This document shows positions 37,420 to 47,699 of a stretch of DNA of 64,000 nt, in pieces. Positions within the stretch are counted from its first letter, which is position 1. Every line of letters begins with the position of its first letter. The stretch spans positions 886,970 through 950,969 of the forward strand of contig RPFO01000497.1 of NCBI GenBank assembly GCA_009746045.1, in the 5' to 3' direction. The stretch comes from Mesostigma viride (lineage: Eukaryota > Streptophyta > Mesostigmatophyceae > Mesostigmatales > Mesostigmataceae). A program made the translations under genes and the position numbers. The notes under the pieces are model-generated. The model made no database searches. It was not told where the DNA came from and was given only the letters and a program-made list of their open reading frames with translations.

Positions 37420-38405
37420 TTGGGCCCTCCTATTCCCAGTCAACTCTTGAAGTTCCAGGCTAGGCTGTTGAACGTGCCAGTCCCTTTGGCTCAGCCTTTA
37501 TGTCTCTTCATGATTGACTCAGGTGCAGGAAGTAACTACATTTCCACTTCCTTGGTGCAGGAGCTGCATCTACCAGTGCTCCCCACCCTGTGCCTGTTAA
37601 GGTCCAATATTCTGATGGTAGGCAGAGTAACTCACCTGGCTACGTGCAACTGCTTTTTCAAGTGTGCTCACGTCAAACCTTGTCTGTCACAGCAGATGTC
37701 ATTCCACTCACTGCTGCTGATGTGATTCTGGGGATGCCATGGTTGGAGTCTGCTAATCCTGCCATCTTGTGGTCTGAGAAGGTGGTGCAGTTTCAGGATG
37801 GGTCAGTGTGGGACGCCACCACAGTGATTAAGGGGGGAGAAAGACCAGTCACAGAGTGCTGTTCTACTAATGAGGCTGTCAATGATGGGAGAGGGGTTGC
37901 AGGTGCCAAGGAGGACGTCAAGGTGCCTTCACTGGAAGAGAAACGTGCTGCATTACTTAAGCACGTATGGTCTGCCAATCACACCTTGTCTTACCTGGCT
38001 ACTTACCCAGTGGAACACGTCTTTCTCTTACAGCTGGTTCCTAACTCACCCTCTGATGAGACTCATGGCCACACGGTGAATGCTGTGAACCCAGTACCAG
38101 CTGTCACAGAGGAGGAGCAGAAGCTGCATGATGCCCTTTTGGACAGGTTTGCTGCCATTTTTGAGGACAAAATGCCACAGTACCCTCCTGAAGGGCCAAT
38201 CACTCATGTCATCAAGCTTGTGGATGGTGCCAGGCCTCCCTTTGTTCCCATGTACAGGATGGGGCCAGCTGAGATGGCAGAGCTGAAGGTGATCTTGACA
38301 GGCTTGTTGGAAGCTGGACTCATTCTTCCTGCCAATAGTCCTTTCAGCTCTGGGTGTTTGCTTGTCCCAAGCATGATGGTGGATGGCGGTTGTGCATTGA
38401 TCTGA
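37420..38405 (+). pseudogene. Retroelement protease and N-terminal RT, frameshifted
   Basis: The frame at 37420-37725 contains LFMIDSGAGSNYIS, the aspartic-protease DSGA site. Near 37590 reading must move to the frame 37590-38405, which holds the flap-side part (DVILGMPWLE) and the start of RT (HVIKLVDGARPPFVPMYRM, LLEAGLILPANSPFSS). A further frame change falls near 38365. The stretch 37081-37419 between knuckle and protease has stops in all frames by eye. Confidence 0.8.
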
Positions 38406-39748
38406 GAGGCCTGAACAAGGTCACAGTGAAGTCCAAGTATCCCTTGCCACGGATTGATGAGCTGCTAGAGAGGACAGCTGGATCATCTTACTTCACCAAG
38501 TTTGACCTTAGACACGCGTTCTGGCAGATCAGGATAGCTACTGAGGACATTCCAAAAACTGCATTCTCCACACCCTGGGGTCAGTTCCAGTGGACTGTGA
38601 TGCCCATGGGGGCCTCCAACAGCCCAGCTACTATGCAGATGTTTGTGAATGCTATCTTTGGCCATCTGACAGGGAACTCTCTGCCTCAGATCTCCCCTGA
38701 TCTCAGGAATCCCAGGTTCAAAGACATTGCCCACCTGTGTGACCCTGCAAGACCCGTGTTCAGGACCTGCGTGGTGGCCTACATGGACGACATCCTGGTG
38801 CACTCAAAGACGTTCAAGGAGCATCTGGAGAACGTGGAGGAGGTCCTGAAGGTCATCCAGCACTACCACTTGTCTGTCAAGAGGTCTAAGGTGGAGTGGG
38901 GGCATGAAGTGGGGTTCCTAGGGTACAAGTTGAGTTCCTTGGGTATGACACCTGACAATGCTAAGATTGCTGCCATCCTTGAGTGGCCTGTGTTGCAGTC
39001 TGCACATGATGTCAAGTCCTTCCTGGGCATGGTGGGGTGGTACAGGCGTTTTATCCCTGACATGGCTGCCATCTCCACCCCCTTGCTTGAGTTAATCAAG
39101 AAGGATGTTCAGTTTGAGTGGACAGATAGGTGTCAGCAGGCCTTTGACCTGTTGAAGCAGAAGCTCACATCCACCCCTGTGCTAGTGGGTCCCAATCCAG
39201 ATCTACCTTATCAGGTTAGGTCAGATGCCTCTCAAGGCGCCATAGGTGCTGTGCTGATGCAAGACCATGGCTATGGACCACAGCCAGTGGAGTACATGTC
39301 TAAAACCATGAGCTCAGCTGAACGTAACTACCCTGTACACGAGCAGGAGTTGCTGGGTTTAGTGGTAGCATGTCACAAGTGGGAGCATCTGTTGAAGGGA
39401 GCTCAGTTTTCTGTGGCTAGCAGTGCTACAGATGGGCTAGGGCAAGAGTCTATCACCCTGATGACTGACCACAGGCCCTTGGTGCACGTGCTAGAACAGA
39501 GTAGGATGAGTAAGAGGATGGCTGGGTGGATGGAGTACCTAGGGGGATTCTATCCTTTCTCTGTGCAGTATGTCCCAGGATCACAGAATGTGGTGCCAGA
39601 CGCCCTCTCTAGAAGAAGGGATCTGATGGGAGCATTTCACGAGGATCTGGATATTTGTGCTGCCATGGTTTCTGTAGTAGAGTGTGGTGCTGTCACCAGG
39701 GCACAGGCAGCTAACCAGCAAACCTCCAAGCTGAGCCACCCCCTGTAG
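38354..39748 (+). CDS. Ty3/gypsy reverse transcriptase and RNase H
   Basis: 464 codons in one frame. RT motifs in order: WRLCIDLRGLNKVT, PLPRIDELLERTAGSSYFTK, FDLRHAFWQIRI, FSTPWGQFQWTVMPMGASNS, and the catalytic YMDD in VVAYMDDILVHS. Then HLSVKRSKVEWGHEVGFLGY and FLGMVGWYRRFIP. RNase H follows with SDASQGAIGAVLMQ, YPVHEQELLGLVVACHKW and TDHRPLVHVL, ending VPDALSRR. It is the best-preserved piece of pol. It stops at 39748 and the integrase is in another frame, so an indel lies between 39700 and 39950. Confidence 0.93.
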   Translation: MFACPKHDGGWRLCIDLRGLNKVTVKSKYPLPRIDELLERTAGSSYFTKFDLRHAFWQIRIATEDIPKTAFSTPWGQFQWTVMPMGASNSPATMQMFVNAIFGHLTGNSLPQISPDLRNPRFKDIAHLCDPARPVFRTCVVAYMDDILVHSKTFKEHLENVEEVLKVIQHYHLSVKRSKVEWGHEVGFLGYKLSSLGMTPDNAKIAAILEWPVLQSAHDVKSFLGMVGWYRRFIPDMAAISTPLLELIKKDVQFEWTDRCQQAFDLLKQKLTSTPVLVGPNPDLPYQVRSDASQGAIGAVLMQDHGYGPQPVEYMSKTMSSAERNYPVHEQELLGLVVACHKWEHLLKGAQFSVASSATDGLGQESITLMTDHRPLVHVLEQSRMSKRMAGWMEYLGGFYPFSVQYVPGSQNVVPDALSRRRDLMGAFHEDLDICAAMVSVVECGAVTRAQAANQQTSKLSHPL

Positions 39749-39947
39749 AGGCTAGCTTTAGTCACGAGATGCTCATTGACCAGGGCTCTGTCCCAGGGTC
39801 GACAGGCGTCCAGGGTGGGGGTCAGTCACTGCAGAGCAGTCTTAGGGAGGGTCTGCTAGTAGCCAGCCCACTCTCACTACACAACCAAGCACAGAGAATC
39901 CTAGGAGGGGGAAGGGACGGCCCAGGAAGTGGATACTGGAGCCAGGG

Positions 39948-41394
39948 ATGCTGACCAAGTCTAGAGGATTGGCAGCTGAGATCAAGGGGAAGTCACGTAC
40001 ACCTGTGGCTGATGTTCTGTCATCCAAGCATCTAGTCACTAGTCACCTGCAGGAGGGTGAGGTGCTGCAGCTGCAGCCTTTAGGACCTGGCAAACAGCTA
40101 GTCCTGCCTAACCCTATGAGTATAGCCCTGCTGGACGTGATTAAGGCCTTCACTAAAACTGAGGACCTGGCCACTAAGGCCATTCAGGAAGGAAGCTTTG
40201 GTAACAGGCCTGTGGAGTACTGGGAGGGAGTCCTGTATGTCCACACCCAGGATGCAGATCATGTAGTGACCAGGAAGGTCTATGTGCCAGAAATGGCCAT
40301 TCCCACTGTGTTGCATTGCTTCCATGACGACGTGACTGCGTGTCATCCTGGGTATGCTAAGCTTCTCCATGAAGTACAAGAGAGGTTTTGGTGGCCTGGC
40401 ATGTTTCGTGATATCAAAGCCTATGTGGCTTCCTGTGACTCATGCCAAAGGAATAAGGTTAGGACTCAGGCAGTGCCTATCTTTCCTATGGCCATGCCTA
40501 TTCCCCTTCGACCCTGGATCAGTGTGACCATGGACTTCATTTGTGGCTTGCCTGTTTCTGATGCTGGCAATGACAGGATACTAGTGGTGATGGACAGGCT
40601 GTCTAGAATGTGCCACCTCATCCCCTGCAATGCCCATCTCACAGCTGCCCAGTGTGTAGAGTTGTTCATGAAGGAGGTGTACAGATTGCATGGCATGCCA
40701 CGTGTAATCATCACTGACCAGGATCCCTTGTGGATGTCTGGGTTTTGGAAGTCCTTCTTTGACATCCTAGACACTAAGTTGGCCTTTGGAGTAGCATACA
40801 GGTGTGCCAGCACGGGGGCTGTGGAGAGGCTGAACCGTATTGTACGGGAATGCCAGAAGCACTATTGTACCCATGATAACAAGGAATGGGACAAGAAGCT
40901 TCCTTTCATAGAGTTTGCTATTGACAACTCACCCCTGGCTCCTCACCAAATGTCTCCATTTGTCATTTGCCATGGCCAGTGCCCCTTGACTCCATTTGAC
41001 CTGGAGTTACCTGATAGGGAGGCTGAAGGCCCCTTCAGAAGACGCCTAACCTCTGTCCACCAGTTGATTGCATCCTTCCAGGAAGCTCACAGTATGGTGG
41101 CTGCTCAGATGTTGCATGCACAGAACAAGTATTTAAACAATGCTTGGCAACAGATGTTGGCTACACACACCTTTGTGGCTCCTGGTGACCTGGTGCTCTT
41201 GGAGGCTAATCGTGTGCTACCTGAAAAGGAGCAATGCAGGAAACTGCAACCCTTGTGGTTGGGACCTTACCCTGTCCTGAATACCTTCCACTATGGGATT
41301 GTAGTTCAAGTCCAGGTGCCTTCCCACTGGAGGCTTAAAACTAATGTGTTTCACCTGGCCCAGCTCAAACTGTATAAACGCAACACCTTGCAGG
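39948..41394 (+). CDS. Ty3/gypsy integrase, interrupted by a nested element
   Basis: Zinc-binding HHCC region (CFHDDVTACHPGYAK.. with CDSC), then the DDE core: Asp in ISVTMDFICGLP, Asp in IITDQDPLW and Glu in GAVERLNR. The C-terminal part includes APGDLVLLEANRVLP and WLGPYPVLNTFHYGI, then FHLAQLKLYKRNTLQ, the usual approach to the chromodomain. The coding frame enters the hAT-type insertion at 41395 and stops inside it (41444); chromodomain coding resumes at 42873. Confidence 0.92.
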
Positions 41395-42872
41395 CAGAGT
41401 TCCATTATACGCAATACGCGGTTATACGCGCGGGGTCCGTATAATGGATAATACGGTATAATACGGTATTATCCGGAAATTATACGCAAATACTGGATTT
41501 AATCGTTTTTGGGGTTGTTTCATGCATTTTGATATCATTTCAAGCAGTCCACATGTTTCTGACACTAAATTACACATGATACATGGGTTGCCACTGCTCA
41601 GCAGTGCTTGGGAACACTGGACGTGTAAACCGGGGTTCCGGAGGAGCTAGATTACCTATGCATTATACCCTAAAAAACAACGCCAAATGAAATGGAAAGA
41701 TGAAAAAAGCAAAAGAAGTAAGATGGCTATGCTTCCATGCAAGCAGGTCCTGGGCATCTCCATGTTTCTTGTATGCATGAGGAGCACACAAGAAGAAGGC
41801 TGACTTTGGCGAGCAAAACAAGAAATAGTGGCTAGATCTGGCCAGAAAACCACTTGTTTCGAGATGCTTTTAGCAAGAAAAAACATCGCGTTATCAAGCT
41901 TATCATATTTATAAACAATGCCAAGCACTACGTCACTGCTTTCGATGAAGCATAAGCTAATAGCAGACAAATCTGGTCCAAAATCTGCATGTCGTCGTGG
42001 TATTCCCCAACCATCACAAGCCAACAATGCGTAGAGGCAGTAAAGCAACCAAAAGACATGCAGAAAACCTCCATTACAGGTCGACGATTATTTTACAATC
42101 CACCCAACAACTTGATACAGTACAATGAACACGTGAACAGGATAGCACGTACCAGATCAAAACCGCATATTACCTTTCTTGACGGAGCCAGCATGCCCAC
42201 CTGATGGACGTAGCTGCGAGCCTTTCCTGGCCGTCGTCGCTTATAAATCATGTAAGGAATAACGTGAAACAGCTATCCGCGTTCAAATGTAGGGGCATTT
42301 CCCGCCTATCAACAGTTAGCACATGCACGGTCGCCACCTGGTTGCTGAAACGAGGTTGCCGCATCGAGCAGAAGGTCGAGACACATCCGCGCACATCCCA
42401 ACGCGGCCTGGCCAAGGATATAAGCTTTTCAAGACCTAAGGATCATGCCTAAAATGTAAAGCGGCCATGCTCTCGTACCAGTCAGTTTTCTGTATGACTT
42501 CAATATTCGGTGCATGCCTGCCCGAGAGGCAAGGGCAGAGACCTAAACAGCATGGAGGGTTGCCATGCTACAGTGTAGCTTGCTTGTAAGATCCTTGTGT
42601 CTCACGGTCGCCAAATGTCAACCAGTGGATGGTTTCCGTAGTGTTTCTAAGTTCCCTTGCTTTCCCGCCTTGGTTCCCGCACGAAAAATTTGGCTGCCGG
42701 ACCTCGGATGAGCGCGAAAACCCCATTATACGCGCGCTGATACGTGTTATTCGCCGTATTATACGTAAAAATACGCAAATCGTATAAAACGGATAAAAAT
42801 TATCCGCTCGACCTTGTATAACGCGTATTATACCGTATAATACCGTATAATACGCCGTATAATGGAACTCTG
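41395..42872. mobile_element. hAT-type non-autonomous transposon, 1478 bp, nested in pol
   Basis: 17-bp perfect inverted ends CAGAGTTCCATTATACG, flanked by an exact 8-bp duplication CTTGCAGG (41387-41394 and 42873-42880). An 8-bp duplication and ends beginning CAGRG fit the hAT superfamily. Subterminal regions are packed with CGTATAATACGG-type words in both orientations, likely transposase-binding repeats. No transposase ORF is visible. Confidence 0.9.
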
Positions 42873-43173
42873 CTTGCAGGGACGCCTTTCAGCTCCCTTA
42901 CCATTTGAGCTGGATACTGAGGGGGAGAGGATATATGAAGTGGAGCAGCTGGTGGCTCACAGAGTCAAAGGAAAGGGTAGGACCAAGCAGCTGCAGTTTA
43001 AGGTGCACTGGAAAGGAGAGTTAGAGTCTACTGCCACATGGCTGTGGTTGTCTGACTTGACTCACTGCCATGAGGTGGTCCAGGAGTATTGCCAAGAGAA
43101 GGGACTCACTCTTCCTTCTTGGTATGCTGAGATGGTGAAAACCACTGCTCCCCTTCCTATATCTCAGGACTAA
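42873..43173 (+). CDS. Chromodomain end of the pol polyprotein
   Basis: Reads GRLSAPLPFELDTEGER, then YEVEQLVAHRVKGKGR, QLQFKVHWKGELES, ATWLWLSDLTHCHEVVQEY: a chromodomain with the aromatic and hydrophobic positions of the family (Y-x-V-E..I/L, Y/F-x-V-x-W-K-G, T-W). In chromoviruses it directs integration toward marked chromatin. It is separated from integrase only by the nested element; frame on each side of the 8-bp duplication is compatible. Stop at 43171-43173. Confidence 0.87.
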
Positions 43174-43187
43174 CGAATGGTTTCTTC

Positions 43188-44354
43188 GTGCATGCTGTGT
43201 GGTCCCAGATGGAGGAGGAGTTCACGTACCCCAACTTGGGCCTGGGCGCCACCACGGAGGAAGGGGTCACGGGTATGCATCCAGAGACCTCCAACCCCAT
43301 GAGTTATGTGGAATCCCTGTTTGACAGTATTGTCAGGCGTGACCTTAGGAGGGGTCAGCAGATGGATACCATTAACAAGCTCTTGCATTCAGTGATCTCC
43401 AAGCAGGATAAGCTACAGGAGCTTCTTCAGGGGTTGTCCTTGTCCCAGCCTCAGATGGGGAGTGGTGTTAACATAGCTCTCAGCTCCAGCAGCACTCCTA
43501 TCATTCAGATCCCTCGTCATGTGGTACCTGTCAAGAATGTGGTGGCCTATGTGGATCACAGGAAGTGCATGGGACCTTGTGAGCATTGTGAGACGCTGGC
43601 CAAGGCAGTGGCTGCCCTTAACAGGGAGGAGGGGGAAGTGAGCCCTGAGGGTTATGTGGAGGAGGTCTTGTCTCAGCTGCACTCCAGCTTGTATGAGATT
43701 GGCTCTCCCTTTGTGGGCCACCTGTTGCACAGGATGTTTGCCTTGACTCCAGGACCTGAGATTGACATGAGACCTGCAGAGGGGCAGGATATGTTGACCA
43801 CCTTGCCTGAGGCTTTGAAAGGAGCCTTCATGCAGATTCAGCCAGTGAGCATGGGGGAGGCCTCCTACATGGAGTTGTTGGAGTTGTCAGTTCAGCAGGG
43901 GGACTTTGACTTGGCTCCTTCTTCTTCCAGCTCGGTCAAGGGGTGTTTTCCTTTGGAGACATCCAACCTTTTCTGCAGTCCAGGGTTGCCTAAGTACACC
44001 ATGGAGCTCAAGGTTCGTCTGACCCCATTGAGGGTGTTGGTGCCTTTGATAGGTGCTCAGTGGTCAGTGGTCAAGACCTTTCTCCAGTTCTGGTGGGCGT
44101 ACAGGTCATGGGTGAGCAGGCACAAGACGTCTTCTACTTGGGTGATGGATCCTGAGAGCCAGTCTGTGGTGCTTCTCTCCTACCCAGGGACATGCCAGCG
44201 TTATGTGGCCCAGATGGCAGCAGGGGCTGCAGAGACGTGCATGGTGCTGCAGGTCAGCAGGAACTGGCCAGACTTGGTTCACATGGTGGAGCAGTTTCCC
44301 TTGTTTGGGACCAGGGGCAAGGATGGTGTGAAGGGGGATTGGTATAGCCTGTGA
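43188..44354 (+). CDS. Extra intact 388-codon ORF between chromodomain and 3' LTR
   Basis: Starts 14 bases after the pol stop and is uninterrupted, unlike gag-pol. I do not recognise a family. Visible parts: an N-terminal acidic start; a likely coiled coil at residues 45-82 (IVRRDLRRGQQMDTINKLLH then SVISKQDKLQELLQGL); a Cys/His cluster HRKCMGPCEHCETL near residue 125; a Ser-rich linker; and a C-terminal half with FLQFWWAYRSWVSRH and WVMDPESQSVVLLSYPG. No signal peptide or convincing membrane span is seen, so an envelope role is not supported by sequence. It may be a structural or accessory protein of the element, or a captured host gene. Confidence 0.7.
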   Translation: MHAVWSQMEEEFTYPNLGLGATTEEGVTGMHPETSNPMSYVESLFDSIVRRDLRRGQQMDTINKLLHSVISKQDKLQELLQGLSLSQPQMGSGVNIALSSSSTPIIQIPRHVVPVKNVVAYVDHRKCMGPCEHCETLAKAVAALNREEGEVSPEGYVEEVLSQLHSSLYEIGSPFVGHLLHRMFALTPGPEIDMRPAEGQDMLTTLPEALKGAFMQIQPVSMGEASYMELLELSVQQGDFDLAPSSSSSVKGCFPLETSNLFCSPGLPKYTMELKVRLTPLRVLVPLIGAQWSVVKTFLQFWWAYRSWVSRHKTSSTWVMDPESQSVVLLSYPGTCQRYVAQMAAGAAETCMVLQVSRNWPDLVHMVEQFPLFGTRGKDGVKGDWYSL

Positions 44355-44740
44355 AGAACAGAGCTGTGCAGGAAGAGGATGGGGTATGTTGGGGAAAGAG
44401 CATGGAAGGTGCTTTGGATTGTGGTGTGAGGGGGGGGATTCCAGGATGGATGATGGGGGGGGAGGCCCCAGTCCAGTTCTGATGTTCCAGGACTTCCAGA
44501 GTTCCAGGTTCCAGGATGCTGAATGGAAGACCTTGTATTATGAGATGTGTTTATCTGGCTTTATAGTAGATAAGATAGTGACTTGTTTGCTATAGAGACC
44601 TGTGACTAGATGTTTATGAGATAGGAGGCCCTGTTTTCAGGGATGTAAAAACCCATCTGCTTTTCCCAAGAGATGGTGGATTTCTGTTCAATGTTCCTCT
44701 GCCTTCAAGAGTTGGCTATTGGACCTGGGAGGTCCAGTTT

Positions 44741-44753
44741 TGAGGGGGAGATA
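44741..44753 (+). promoter_or_regulatory. Polypurine tract
   Basis: GAGGGGGAGATA immediately before the 3' LTR start at 44754: the expected site for plus-strand priming. Confidence 0.75.
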
Positions 44754-45533
44754 TGTAACAAGCAAAAATGACTTTGTTGTTACATCCTTTGTTTTGTGAA
44801 TGTTTGGCTTTTATTCGAGGACTTTTGGATCAGTATTGAGAAAGTTAGGAGGTTTCTAAGACGACGGTACTTGGAGCTGATACTTTGTCAGCCAACTGAT
44901 AGGAACCCTCATTGGTCGTGGCCTGATCCACGTAGGGTTGTAGTTTGTTGGCTGATACTACTGATAGGAGCCCTCATTGGTCGTGGCCTGATCCACGTGG
45001 GGTTGTAGTTTGTTAGTTGGTACTATTGAGTCTTAAATGCTCCTTTGGGACTTCAGTGCTCACGACAGATTTAAGATCTCATGGAAAGATTCTGCCAGGC
45101 TGTGTGTGGTGTTGTTCTGTTCTGTGTGACTAGGCTGGATACGAAGATCTTGTGTAGGATTCCATGGTTCTGATTGGTTCTCTTCAGGCTAAGGTTGGAG
45201 CAAGTTCGACAAGCACGTCGATATCAAGGACGTGGGGTCGCCATTGTTGCTACGTTGGTTTTGATTCACCATGGTATAATAAAGCTTGGCTTTGTTGTCC
45301 AATCCATAAGAGCCCCTTGGCTATAGACGTCCTTCAGTTCCACAGAGGTCGTCTACACACGAGCTTGTCTTTGTGTCTACAAGGGGTGTGATTCCCTAAA
45401 TCACGTGCTGTGGAATTTCCATCTCAACGTTGCTCGGATACTTGAAGTTCTGCAACTCAAGAAAGCAACCCAGGTAAAAAGATCTTTCATATTGGACTGT
45501 GGATGATGCTGATGATCATTTTTAGTCGTTACA
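44754..45533 (+). repeat. 3' LTR, 780 bp
   Basis: Same start, end and length as the 5' LTR; I saw no difference between the two on reading. The shift between them is a constant 10257 bases, so there are no indels. Confidence 0.95.
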
Positions 45534-46017
45534 ACACTACAATACGGTTCGTAGGAGACGCGAAATGAGTGAGAATGTTACCCGAGCGGTAACGAGGATT
45601 CGCACCGTTGATTTTAACATGTGTTTCTTTTTTTGCGCCATTTGGCGAGCATCGACTGGAGCCTGAACCTAGCGGGGGGAATCGTGCGCGGGAATCTTGC
45701 GGGGGAATCTTGCGGGGAAAAATTCCGAACGTGAATTTAGCGAAGTCCTACTACATTTTGCTTGGGTACACGGTACTACAGTTTCGTCACTGATAATTTT
45801 CTGTAGTTGCGTTGGTGTTTCGTACGTTCCGCTGAAATTTTCGTGTTCAGTGCCCAGATCACAATTTGATCCGGGAGCAAAATGATTGGCTGTACGGTAC
45901 GAACCAAAAACGAAATTTTAGTATCTAAGTTCCGCAGCGCTTGCTGAATTTGCCCCGGAAGCCCGGGGGCACTTTCCCCGCTGAAAAAGGTGTCCGCGGA
46001 AGCGAATTGTAGTGAAC
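45534..46017. other. Flank of the LTR element; no gene seen
   Basis: AT/GC-mixed DNA with GGGGGAATCTTGCGGGGAA-type short repetitions at about 45675-45720. No ORF of interest. Confidence 0.5.
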
Positions 46018-46215
46018 GGGCCCCACCGTCTAGGTCATCTAGTCGCTCTACACGTAAGCCAGCCATAATTTCAATGCACAAGGATACACATTTCCATCAC
46101 CATTCATCTTCATCATCCTGAACGACTCGAAAACGCGGAAAAGATAACGGCAGGCTCGAGCTACCATGGTCCGGATTCTCCCGATTTCTGGCCTGCGCTG
46201 GTTGTCTCCTTGATA
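46018..46215 (-). mobile_element. Dispersed ~204-bp repeat family, near-full copy
   Basis: Runs on the minus strand from TATCAAGGAGACAACCAGCG (46215) to GGTGGGGCC (about 46018). Closely matches 3607-3810 and 20633-20836, missing only the last few bases. Confidence 0.75.
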
Positions 46216-46224
46216 CATGCTGTC

Positions 46225-46690
46225 GGGTGCAGCCAGCTACCAGCCACACTTGGAGGTCATGGAGCATGTATTCCCGGTTATGCTGACCGGGTGGGGGTGA
46301 GTGAATCCGCGAAACGTAACTAAGCTAACTCTATACTACTATATATGCTAATCAACAAAAAATCCTAGCTACTCTACTTCGATCAGCAAAGCGCCCCTTC
46401 CTCCTGGGGGGGGGGGGGGGGGGCTGCCCACAGGGGCTGGCGTGTAGGCTGGACAACATATGGTCTGCCACCTCTTAGTTAGCTTGTCCTGCACATAGCA
46501 GTCTGGACAAGCAAGAGAAAGGGAGGAAAGGCGGTATTCAAACTGGGCTGGTGCCACCAGCACTGGGTCGGCCAGCTAGCAACTGATCCATATAGTTCAT
46601 GGCAGGTCTATCAAACCTCCTGTCCGGTTTGTCCTTGGCCGGCCAGGCCAGGTCAGGATATGCCACCAGCTGCCTGGCCAAACCGCTCAC
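46225..46690 (-). pseudogene. LINE RT C-terminal relic
   Basis: Minus-strand frame with APAQFEYRLSSLS, QDKLTKRWQTI and GSPPPPPPGGRG, matching the last ~60 residues of the LINE at 21196-22330 (APAQFEYRIHSLSRLW.., CGQAASPRKEE). The following 3' UTR (ATAGAGTTAGCTTAGTTACG) is also shared. It breaks off at the dispersed repeat at 46215. Contains a poly-G run at about 46406-46423. Confidence 0.65.
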
Positions 46691-46894
46691 TCACATTACA
46701 CTCTCATTACACTCACATTACAAGTTCACGTTCACATTCGTTCTGGCCCGCCGGAGCGGCTGTACAATTTTTCCCAGTGAGCGCGCTGCCAAGTGTACTT
46801 GTGGGCAAATTTTTAGGTGCCCCGTCACTTCGAGGTACTAAAAATTAGGCTACGGTACGAATTCAGCGAATTTCAGCGAATTTTCAGTCGAACC

Positions 46895-47395
46895 AAAGGA
46901 AGTGACGCCAACTACCAAAAAGTTTCCGTTACGAATTTTCAGCCCAACACTCGCGCAAAATGAAGTGACGGCAACTACCAAAAAGTTTCCGTTACGAATT
47001 TTCACTCCCACACGTTTGCACAAAAGGAAGTGACGGCAACTACCAAAACGTTTCCGTTACGAATTTTCAGTCCCACACTTCGCGCAAATTTTAGTAGGGC
47101 TGCACGCAAGCTACCTTTCAAAATTTTGCGCTAGTATGGAACGCATTTCATTCGTCTGGAGGAACGCTGCCCGCCAACTACCCCCGTTCAGAAAGTTCCG
47201 CCGAAATTTACCCGAGATTTGGAAATCTGAACGTCCGCGCAAATTTTAGTAGGGCTGCACGCAAGCTACCTTTCAAAATTTTGCGCAAGTATGGAACGCA
47301 ATTCATTCGTCCGGAGGAATGCTGCTCGTCAACTGCCCCCGTTCAGAAAGTTGCGCCGAACTTTACTTGAGATTTGGAAATCTGAACGTGCGGTT
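46895..47395. repeat. Two nested tandem repeats, ~63 bp x3 and ~156 bp x2
   Basis: Units built on GAAGTGACGGCAACTACC plus AAAAGTTTCCGTTACGAATT repeat three times at 46895-47085. A second unit beginning CGCGCAAATTTTAGTAGGGC repeats twice at 47081-47395 with about 90 percent identity. Noncoding; possibly the subterminal part of a transposon. Confidence 0.8.
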
Positions 47396-47634
47396 GGAGT
47401 TTCGCGGGGAAACCCAAGTTCCCAAGTAATTCACCAATGAAGCGCTTCGAACACTTGTCCGCTAAAACCTAAGCAGCCGCTCCGCCTGGCCACTTAAACG
47501 AAACTTGATAGTGGGGGTTGGCCAGACCAAGAGCGGTGTCTACCTGACTTGTGCAAGCAAGATGTCCTATTAACGCTATCCTATGCACTGCCTAATCTCC
47601 TCCTAAATACGGGGCATACCCAAGGTTGTAGCTC

Positions 47635-47697
47635 GAGCTACCATGGTCCGGATTCTCCCGATTTCTGGCCTGCGCTGGTCAACTGTCTCCTTGACGG
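47635..47697 (-). mobile_element. Dispersed ~204-bp repeat family, truncated copy
   Basis: Only the first ~60 bases of the family (minus strand), with a short insertion (CAACTG) inside the GACAACCAG start. It sits next to the 3' tail of a LINE copy. Confidence 0.6.
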
Positions 47698-47699
47698 AT

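Larger units (their letters stand above)
34497..45533 (+). mobile_element. Ty3/gypsy LTR retrotransposon with chromodomain (chromovirus type)
   Basis: Complete element: LTR, primer-binding site, gag, protease, RT, RNase H, integrase, chromodomain, an extra ORF, polypurine tract, LTR. The order RT-RH-IN and the chromodomain after integrase place it with chromoviruses. Coding is interrupted by at least four frame changes plus a nested 1478-bp hAT-type element (41395-42872). The two LTRs look identical, implying recent integration. Flanking bases (ACGGG left, ACACT right) do not form a target duplication. Confidence 0.93.

Noticed and set aside
41656-42048. 130-codon minus-strand ORF in the hAT-type element as a transposase
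   Set aside because: No RNase H-like or hAT dimerisation motifs; the element appears non-autonomous.
43188-44354. Calling the extra retroelement ORF an envelope gene
   Set aside because: No signal peptide, no transmembrane anchor, no cleavage-like site; only its position would suggest it.
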